In this document: positions 42,142 through 46,990 of the stretch, in pieces
Layout of the letters: every line of letters begins with the position of its first letter
Position numbering within the stretch: the stretch's first letter is position 1
NCBI GenBank assembly: GCA_910586665.1
Contig: CAJUIX010000026.1
Coordinates: 1 to 46,990, forward strand
DNA: 46,990 bases
Direction of reading: 5' to 3'
Origin: an uncultured Duncaniella sp.
Lineage (GTDB): Bacteria > Bacteroidota > Bacteroidia > Bacteroidales > Muribaculaceae
Made by a program: the position numbers and the translations under genes
The notes under the pieces: model-generated
Databases searched by the model: none
Told to the model about the DNA's origin: nothing
The model's input: only the letters and a program-made list of their open reading frames with translations

Positions 42142-42699
42142 CTATCCCAACAGCAGACGATAGGCCTTGCTCGCAAGCCCGTCAAATGTGTAATCCTCAA
42201 CAAACTGAAAGCCGCATTTTTCGGCCACTCGCTGCGAGGCGCGGTTGCGGGCGTCGGTGGTGATGAGGAGCGAGGAGAGTCGGAGGGTGTCGCGGGCGTA
42301 TCCGACGAATGCCCTGAGCGCCTCAGTGGTAAGCCCGAGTCCCCAATATGGATGGCCGACCCAGTAGCCGACCTCACGCTCGCATGATTCTGCTGTATGA
42401 TGCTCTGCGCCATTAGGGACGAGTCCTATACAGCCTACAGGCTCACCCATAGCGCGCAGAACCATAGCGAATGACAGCGGATTGGGCATGAACACTTTCT
42501 CAATCACCTCCCTGCTCATCTCCACCGAGCTATGACGGGGCCACAGCGCAAGCTCGCTGACCCTCGCGTCAGAGGCATATCTGTATAGAGCCTCCGCATC
42601 ATCCATGCACCACGGGCGCAGCAGCAGTCTCTCGGTTTCAATCATGGCGTCAGACCGAGGTCCGCAGCCGCCCGGACAATACTTTTGTTCCATATCCAT
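42142..42699 (-). CDS. GNAT acetyltransferase (RimJ/RimL-type), with a short zinc-ribbon-like leader
   Basis: A 185-aa cytoplasmic N-acetyltransferase. The core shows TERLLLRPWCMDDAEALYRY, EREVGYWVGHPYWGLGLTTEAL (acetyl-CoA-binding region) and NRASQRVAEKCGFQFVEDYT, all typical of the RimJ/RimL group, which acetylates protein or peptide N-termini or small amines. The target is unknown. The first 18 residues (MDMEQKYCPGGCG...) do not belong to the GNAT fold but resemble the start of the zinc-ribbon protein encoded at 46696. Translation could instead begin at MIETERL (42645). It follows the second GNAT gene by 15 bases. Confidence 0.82.
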   Translation of the reverse strand: MDMEQKYCPGGCGPRSDAMIETERLLLRPWCMDDAEALYRYASDARVSELALWPRHSSVEMSREVIEKVFMPNPLSFAMVLRAMGEPVGCIGLVPNGAEHHTAESCEREVGYWVGHPYWGLGLTTEALRAFVGYARDTLRLSSLLITTDARNRASQRVAEKCGFQFVEDYTFDGLASKAYRLLLG

Positions 42700-42714
42700 A
42701 GCAAATTAAAACAG

Positions 42715-43164
42715 TCAACGACATTTATATTGCAAATGTAAGATCGGGAAATGCTTCCCGGTAGCGTCATATTCATCACGACCGATTAGCCTATAACCCA
42801 TTTTTAGATAGAAACGACAGGCATTTACATTATCTTCGTTCACATCAACCTTCAGAATACCACATGTATTGACTGCATAATCCACCAACACTTTCCCGTA
42901 GCCGCAACGCTGCCTTTCGGGAAGCACAAACAGCATCTCAAGCATATCATCACTCAGCCCCATAAAGGCCGCTATATGCCCGCAGTCGTCACGCACCACA
43001 AATATGTCGACAGAGGGAATATACCGGTTTCTAACCAATGGTTTGTAGAATTCAATATCTTCTTCCTTCAGGAAATCATGGGAGCTTCGCACCGAATACT
43101 CCCAGACAGACAATAATTCGTCCTTAATTTCCTCTGACACAGACGTTACATGTTCTATTTTCAT
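42715..43164 (-). CDS. GNAT acetyltransferase
   Basis: A 149-aa single-domain N-acetyltransferase. The acetyl-CoA motif is LFVLPERQRCGYGKVLVDYA (about 81-100), followed by DVNEDNVNACRFYLKMGY, the standard C-terminal GNAT block. No substrate can be inferred. It lies between the HxlR regulator gene (47 bases) and the RimL-like GNAT gene (15 bases) on the same strand; both may be read from the HxlR promoter, which would make them candidate stress-response genes. That link is positional only. Confidence 0.85.
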   Translation of the reverse strand: MKIEHVTSVSEEIKDELLSVWEYSVRSSHDFLKEEDIEFYKPLVRNRYIPSVDIFVVRDDCGHIAAFMGLSDDMLEMLFVLPERQRCGYGKVLVDYAVNTCGILKVDVNEDNVNACRFYLKMGYRLIGRDEYDATGKHFPILHLQYKCR

Positions 43165-43211
43165 AATGACTATCTTTATTGTAATGTAAAATCATAGGCC
43201 GGACACAATAT

Positions 43212-43586
43212 CTACACCCCGACCTTCTGCCTACGTTCATTTATCACGTCATCGAAGTTTTCCAAGGCCCAGTCTATTAAAGAATAGATATGGGGAAGGA
43301 GCGTGTTGGCCCGTTCTGTCAATGTGTATTCGACTCTTGGAGGAACCTCGGCAAATATCTGCCGCCTCACCATCCCATCCTCCTCGAGAGTGCGCAGAGT
43401 CACTGTCAGCATCTTTTGGGATATATCTGGAATCTCACGTTGCAGTTGCTTGAAGCGCAAGGTCTGCCCTTCGGTCCTCTCAAGGGTATATAAGGCAAGA
43501 AGTGACCACTTGTCGCAGATGCGGGAGAGTACGTTTCTTATCGGGCAGCCCGGGAAAAGGGCGTTTTGAATCATTGTTCTGTCCAT
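43212..43586 (-). CDS. HxlR-family transcriptional regulator
   Basis: A 124-aa winged-helix regulator. The family core is clear: CPIRNVLSRICDKWSLLALYTL, LRFKQLQREIPDISQKMLTVTLRTLEEDGMV, and VEYTLTERANTLLPH. Cys14 sits in CPIRNVL; in HxlR relatives such as HypR and YodB an N-terminal Cys senses electrophiles or disulfide stress, and Cys24 could be its partner. It is divergent from the cupin gene, with a promoter on each side. The palindrome TACTTGACAAGTA (43720-43732) fits the family's operator style and overlaps the cupin -33 element. Repression of the cupin gene is therefore likely, though inferred. Confidence 0.88.
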   Translation of the reverse strand: MDRTMIQNALFPGCPIRNVLSRICDKWSLLALYTLERTEGQTLRFKQLQREIPDISQKMLTVTLRTLEEDGMVRRQIFAEVPPRVEYTLTERANTLLPHIYSLIDWALENFDDVINERRQKVGV

Positions 43587-43612
43587 ATATTCCTGATTTA
43601 TAAATCACTCCA

Positions 43613-43644
43613 CAAAGGTAAGTAAAAGAATTTTTATCCGCAAC
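43613..43644 (-). promoter_or_regulatory. Promoter of the HxlR gene
   Basis: TACCTTTG (43613-43620, minus strand) matches TAnnTTTG, and GTTG (43641-43644) lies 20 bases upstream as the -33. Transcription would start near 43606, 20 bases before the ATG. Confidence 0.7.
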
Positions 43645-43719
43645 ACATTTTTTTGCATATACAATCATTTGATTTCCAGCAATGGTTCCCACGAGGTAAC
43701 CAAGCCACCCTTCCGTGCC

Positions 43720-43732
43720 TACTTGACAAGTA
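43720..43732. promoter_or_regulatory. Candidate HxlR operator
   Basis: TACTTG-A-CAAGTA is a perfect palindrome with 6-bp arms and contains the -33 element CTTG of the cupin promoter. HxlR-type operators in Bacillus have TACT...AGTA symmetry. A repressor bound here would block the cupin promoter. Confidence 0.55.
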
Positions 43733-43753
43733 TTCAGATAGTTATTAATTTTG
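43722..43753 (+). promoter_or_regulatory. Promoter of the cupin gene
   Basis: CTTG (43722-43725) and TAATTTTG (43746-43753) are separated by 20 bases and fit the Bacteroidetes consensus. Transcription would begin about 43760, just before the ATG at 43774. Confidence 0.75.
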
Positions 43754-43773
43754 CATCGAAATCAAAAAACAAT

Positions 43774-44190
43774 ATGGTTATGAACGAAATCAAGAACATC
43801 AATAACGGAGAGAAGTTTGCTCACGTTTCAGTAGGTAATCTAAATGGCTTTGAAGGCAAACAGTTCCTCAAGGATGCAACTGGAGCCACATCGTGTGAAA
43901 TCTCATTCGGCACTCTCCCCTCAGGGGCTGCCGTTCCCTTCTTCCACAGCCACAAGGCAAACGAAGAGAACTACATCATCCTCTCCGGCAAAGGTAAGTT
44001 TCAGATTGACGGCGAGGCATTTGATATCGCCGAAGGGTCTGTGATCCGTGTTTCTACAGGCTGTGACCGCAATCTCAAATGCACATCGACAGAACCTATG
44101 ACCTACATCTGCATCCAGGCAAAAGAAGGCAATCTCGGGAACTACACAGGCACCGATGCTGAAATTACAGAAAGAGAGTCCCTCCTTTGA
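43774..44190 (+). CDS. Cupin-domain protein under likely HxlR control
   Basis: A 138-aa single-cupin protein. The metal-binding motif is visible in PFFHSHKANEENYIILSGKGKF (two His, one Glu), with the second motif less conserved (VIRVSTGC). Cupins of this type are metal-dependent dioxygenases, isomerases or small-molecule binders; the substrate is unknown. ATG 43774 is chosen because the promoter's transcription start (about 43760) excludes the longer in-frame start at 43669; MNEIKNI at 43780 is an alternative. It is divergent from the HxlR gene and ends in a strong terminator. Confidence 0.85.
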   Translation: MVMNEIKNINNGEKFAHVSVGNLNGFEGKQFLKDATGATSCEISFGTLPSGAAVPFFHSHKANEENYIILSGKGKFQIDGEAFDIAEGSVIRVSTGCDRNLKCTSTEPMTYICIQAKEGNLGNYTGTDAEITERESLL

Positions 44191-44208
44191 TAAAATTATA
44201 TCCTATAT

Positions 44209-44255
44209 GGCCTCCCACGCGTGCCCACTGACCAGGGGCAACGTGGAGGCCTTTT
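44209..44255 (+). terminator. Terminator of the cupin gene
   Basis: GGCCTCCCACG (44209-44219) pairs with CGTGGAGGCC (44242-44251) with one bulge, and an inner TGCCC/GGGCA stem adds further pairing. TTTTAGTTTT follows on the plus strand. Confidence 0.8.
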
Positions 44256-44284
44256 AGTTTTAGAGGTTGCTTAGCAACAACCTT

Positions 44285-44611
44285 TTACTGTTGCCTCTTT
44301 TGCATTTTTGATTTTGGGAACGGCAGATTATCCCACAGAGTCCCTATAACTTTCAGGACCTTACGAATGTCAGTAAACTCCAGGATGTAAGCCTCTTTTG
44401 CCCCTTTGTAAGGACAGCCGACCTCCGCATCTGCCATCAAATCCGCAACACATGGCAACATCTTGATATAAGCACTATTATCGCAAGCGGTAATGACACA
44501 TTTTTCATTAACGTAGATAACATAGTCGCCCATCATCTTACGACTGCGAACCTCCCCGAGCGGCCGGAGCGTCTCACAAACAAATTCAATAAATTCAGGT
44601 GTGCATGCCAT
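44285..44611 (-). CDS. TfoX N-terminal-domain protein
   Basis: A 108-aa protein matching the TfoX/Sxy N-terminal domain: FVCETLRPLGEVRSRKMMGDYVIYVNEK is its signature opening, and CPYKGAKEAYILEF follows. TfoX regulates competence in gamma-proteobacteria, but stand-alone N-domains of this length are widespread and of unknown role. It is the last gene of a likely four-gene unit (22 bases after the esterase). The presence of dprA elsewhere in the window does not link it to competence. Confidence 0.85.
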   Translation of the reverse strand: MACTPEFIEFVCETLRPLGEVRSRKMMGDYVIYVNEKCVITACDNSAYIKMLPCVADLMADAEVGCPYKGAKEAYILEFTDIRKVLKVIGTLWDNLPFPKSKMQKRQQ

Positions 44612-44633
44612 AATTATTCAGGAAATAAAATCT

Positions 44634-45632
44634 TCATTGCCTTAAAACCTTTGATATGAATCCAGATGCCGCAGAAACAGCATAATTGAACGATGATGTC
44701 TGGCCGGGAACAGTTATGAATAAATGTACGGAACCTGGAATTATATCGTAACGCACATCATTGCCCAAAGACTTTAACCGATTAACGAATTCACGGCCTT
44801 GATCTTTCAGTATATCACGCTCGGCTGCTATCATAAGCATGGGCGGCAATTTTCTCAAATCCTGGTCTGAAGCCTCTATAGGTGATACCATTGGATTATA
44901 TACATCAGAGGTATAGGCCGAATTGAATGTCTTCATCAATTCACTGTCAAGCGCAAATCCATGACCATATTTGTCCCAGCTTGGAGAATTATCAGAATAA
45001 GCCTTAGTTACCGGATAGAAAACCACCAAGGCGGCAAACATATCCGCCGGTAAACTCAACGCGGTTGCTATCGCAAGATTTCCACCCGAACTATCCCCTC
45101 CCAACACTATCCCACTGCATTTCCATACCTCAAGACTGTCTGCTGCTATTTTAGCAGCCTCAATGCAATCGGTCAACCCTGCCGGATAGGGATATTCGGG
45201 TGCAAGTCTGTAATCCACTGCCAGCACGGCAATTCCATTAAGTGCCATTGCCGAGCAAAAACGAGAACAGCTGTTTATGCTCCCTATTGTCCAACCGCCA
45301 CCATGAAAATATAGCAGCAAGGGGATGGTCTCTTCTTCATATCGGCTATCTCGGAACAGCGCCATATTTTCGCCCACTTGCTTGCGAATCACGCCCAAAG
45401 GCAACTCTGAGGCCTCATTACGCGACATCCTTATAGCCTCAAGCGATTCACTATTTCCAACCATTGCCAAACGGACAGCTTCAGCTTGTCTTTTTTGTAA
45501 ATCTTTCGGCATTACAGACAAAAAGGAATCAGCCTCATGACGATAGACTCCGCATGAAACATCTGATTTTATCGTACCGTTGGAAATTACAGCCAATAAT
45601 ACCGTTATGATAAAACATCTTAATATATACAT
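44634..45632 (-). CDS. Exported alpha/beta-hydrolase, HSL-type esterase
   Basis: A 332-aa esterase/lipase of the hormone-sensitive-lipase group. HGGG (110-113) forms the oxyanion hole; the triad is Ser181 in GGDSSGG, Asp273 in AERDILKD and His303 in GSVHLF. An N-terminal hydrophobic segment (about 5-18) suggests export. Family members hydrolyse short-chain acyl esters. It follows the DUF3795-like gene by 39 bases and precedes the TfoX-N gene. Its physiological substrate is not evident. Confidence 0.9.
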   Translation of the reverse strand: MYILRCFIITVLLAVISNGTIKSDVSCGVYRHEADSFLSVMPKDLQKRQAEAVRLAMVGNSESLEAIRMSRNEASELPLGVIRKQVGENMALFRDSRYEEETIPLLLYFHGGGWTIGSINSCSRFCSAMALNGIAVLAVDYRLAPEYPYPAGLTDCIEAAKIAADSLEVWKCSGIVLGGDSSGGNLAIATALSLPADMFAALVVFYPVTKAYSDNSPSWDKYGHGFALDSELMKTFNSAYTSDVYNPMVSPIEASDQDLRKLPPMLMIAAERDILKDQGREFVNRLKSLGNDVRYDIIPGSVHLFITVPGQTSSFNYAVSAASGFISKVLRQ

Positions 45633-45671
45633 CTCCTCATGTCCTTCCTCTCATAAAGCAAATAACTTTCA

Positions 45672-46013
45672 CTACCTTTTGATTGTCTGGCTTCCGCGAT
45701 AAACCATTTCCTCGGCAAAAGCCTGCTCTCCATGTTCCTTTATATATCGGATACAAGCCGGACGATCTGATCTGAATAAGAATGCAAATATCTTACCGAT
45801 AAAATTGGAATACGCCTTGCAGTCAGTGACATGGTGCGTACACTCCGCGCAAGTATGGTAACCCTTGTCAATCACACACTTTCGGATTTTACACCATGTA
45901 GCCTTCTCATTACGATGACAACCGGGGCACTTGTTGACAAGGTACTTTCGGCAAGCCCCACAGTACAGACCACAAGCTGCAATGAGCTGTCTGTTCGCTT
46001 CAATATTTGCCAT
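45672..46013 (-). CDS. Cysteine-rich DUF3795-like protein
   Basis: A 113-aa protein with many paired cysteines: CGLYCGACRKYLVNKCPGCH, then WCKIRKC and HTCAECTHHVTDC. The pattern matches DUF3795 proteins, which probably bind zinc or iron-sulfur but have no established activity. ATG 46013 (MANIEAN) is preferred over 46052, which would overlap the upstream gene; with it only 2 bases separate the stop at 46016. It is the second gene of the unit that begins at 46696. Confidence 0.78.
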   Translation of the reverse strand: MANIEANRQLIAACGLYCGACRKYLVNKCPGCHRNEKATWCKIRKCVIDKGYHTCAECTHHVTDCKAYSNFIGKIFAFLFRSDRPACIRYIKEHGEQAFAEEMVYRGSQTIKR

Positions 46014-46015
46014 AA

Positions 46016-46696
46016 CTAAATTTGTTGACGAACAAACTCGCCATTTATCCAATATGTAACATCCGTTCCGACAAAACGCAGGAGCACATAGTTCGGATCC
46101 GTCGGCCCACCAGGGAAATGTTTACCCATCCAATCCACCCACATCTCCTTACGCAAATCATCATCTGTCACGATTTCTACCGTCCCACGCATCACCACAC
46201 TATCACCGTTGCTTGAATAGCATAGCCCGGCTTTAGGGTTTGTCCTGAATTCAACGGTTTTCTCAGAATCGGCACCTGTTGACATCCATACCTCATTAAA
46301 CCCAATAGTTTTCATTATAGACATCGGGACAGGACGTGGGAATCCGTCAGAATTAACAGATGCAAGAGTTACTTCCTCACAACGCGCCAATACCTCAGCC
46401 GCTTTCTCTCCCATATCTTCCCCGGAATCATTCTTCCAACGCTTAAGGCGAGGGAAGAATTGACGCATCTGTTCCTTAACCTGTTCGGTAGTGAGGTTCC
46501 ACCCTGTATGCTCGTTGATTTTGTCGGCAAACCTGGCACAGTAATCAATCATCTCTTCCATAGTCATATCCTGCGTAAACTTCCCATCCCTGTAGCAATA
46601 GCCACAGTAGTCCTCACTGCGGCTCCCATCAGTATTCGTACCCTTGTCGTCATCAGTCAGCGGCATACCGCAACTCTGACAAAATTTTTGTTCCAT
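46016..46696 (-). CDS. Zinc-ribbon plus pyridoxamine 5'-phosphate oxidase-like protein
   Basis: A 226-aa protein. The N-terminal zinc ribbon (CQSCGMPL ... CGYCYRDGKF, about 5-45) is followed by a helical stretch (about 50-90) and then a split-barrel flavin-binding-type domain (about 95-226, with GFPRPVPMSIM, VWMSTGADSEKTVEFRTNPKAGLCY and VVMRGTVEIV), as in PNPOx-like oxidoreductases. The exact reaction is unknown. Translation may start at 46717 or, as chosen, at 46696 directly at MEQKFCQSCG; the two share a repeated ATGGA(A/G)CAAAAA. It heads a unit with the DUF3795-like, esterase and TfoX-N genes. Confidence 0.82.
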   Translation of the reverse strand: MEQKFCQSCGMPLTDDDKGTNTDGSRSEDYCGYCYRDGKFTQDMTMEEMIDYCARFADKINEHTGWNLTTEQVKEQMRQFFPRLKRWKNDSGEDMGEKAAEVLARCEEVTLASVNSDGFPRPVPMSIMKTIGFNEVWMSTGADSEKTVEFRTNPKAGLCYSSNGDSVVMRGTVEIVTDDDLRKEMWVDWMGKHFPGGPTDPNYVLLRFVGTDVTYWINGEFVRQQI

Positions 46697-46822
46697 ATCA
46701 TTGCGTTTTTGCTCCAAAGTCCAATGGAGCGGGTTAATATTTCCTACGTTCTCGACTTACAATAGAGCATACCGCTTCTTATTTTTCAAAATGTAATGGC
46801 GTGACTTGCATCAACCTGACCA

Positions 46823-46830
46823 CAAATGTA
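46823..46830 (-). promoter_or_regulatory. Possible -7 element upstream of the zinc-ribbon/PNPOx-like gene
   Basis: TACATTTG on the minus strand fits TAnnTTTG about 127 bases before the ATG at 46696. No TTTG lies at 19-21 bases; a weaker GTTTA is 22 bases away. The support is partial. Confidence 0.4.
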
Positions 46831-46899
46831 CGAAAATTTTATGAGAAACGATTAAACATGATGACTTTTGTGTTGACTTGGAGGGGTACAGGTAAAAGA

Positions 46900-46932
46900 A
46901 AGACCGCTAACTCATTGAGAATTAGCAGTCTT
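46900..46932. terminator. Hairpin near the window end
   Basis: AAGACCGCTAA (46900-46910) pairs with TTAGCAGTCTT (46922-46932), with one wobble. An inner CTCA/TGAG adds four pairs. It could terminate a gene lying beyond the window. Nothing else is seen in 46835-46990. Confidence 0.4.
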
Positions 46933-46990
46933 CTATGGTGCCACCAGCAATATAAAAGTTAAATTATTATCAATCAGCTTTAATTGTAAT

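Noticed and set aside
4120..44611. A natural-competence link between dprA and the TfoX-N gene
   Set aside because: They are 39 kb apart in different transcripts, and TfoX-N proteins of this size have no established competence role in Bacteroidetes.
1..46990. CRISPR arrays, insertion sequences, prophage or integrative element ends
   Set aside because: No regularly spaced repeats, transposase, integrase or phage genes were found on either strand.

Overview
The window looks like a chromosomal segment of a gut Bacteroidales bacterium, most likely in or near Muribaculaceae. The grounds are FimA/Mfa-like fimbrillins, surface-lipoprotein signals of the form C-(S/A)-(E/D/S)-D, BspA-type leucine-rich repeats, BACON and M64 domains, a FISUMP domain, and promoters of the Bacteroidetes type (TTTG, 19-21 nt, TAnnTTTG). 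The family assignment is an inference from gene content. I see no insertion sequence, prophage, CRISPR array or rRNA. Most genes lie on the minus strand, and no stretch longer than 300 bases lacks a gene.

Region by region: (1) 1-3029 holds a two-gene fimbrial locus (a FimB/Mfa2-like lipoprotein, then a fimbrillin-LRR lipoprotein) followed by a REP-like inverted pair. (2) 3140-10650 holds housekeeping genes: nucleoside phosphorylase, dprA, a thioesterase, an acyl-CoA ligase, a TPR protein, a PstS-like lipoprotein and a small membrane protein. (3) 10951-16614 holds an aldo/keto reductase, a YdeI-like protein, a META lipoprotein, rubredoxin, tRNA-Leu(TAA), a GltD-like oxidoreductase and a GH43 glycosidase. 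(4) 16881-22825 runs on the plus strand: a coiled-coil protein with an AT-hook-like motif and a C-terminal QLSLF, a DPP-IV-type peptidase, an unknown membrane protein and miaA. (5) 22949-25291 holds fmt and a trpB2-type gene. (6) 25521-42020 is the most unusual part. (7) 42142-46696 is a cluster of small enzymes: two GNATs, an HxlR regulator with a divergent cupin gene, a TfoX-N protein, an esterase, a DUF3795-like protein, and a zinc-ribbon/pyridoxamine-oxidase-like protein.

The 25.5-42.0 kb locus combines a sensor with a surface machine. A TPR-histidine kinase overlaps by 4 nt a NarL-type response regulator. That regulator continues in frame through a membrane helix into an exported FISUMP-like domain and a C-terminal sorting-like tail. 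Just downstream on the same strand lie three tandem giant lipoproteins, each built as fimbrillin - LRR - BACON - M64 metallopeptidase, joined by 4-nt and 1-nt overlaps. A short fimbrillin and a dockerin/Big_2 protein follow. The first M64 protein has lost its zinc-binding motif (HYAGGA in place of HExxGH), while the other two keep it. My reading is a two-component-controlled set of surface adhesin-proteases, perhaps acting on mucosal glycoproteins such as IgA. Control of the operon by the adjacent regulator, and the substrate, are inferences.
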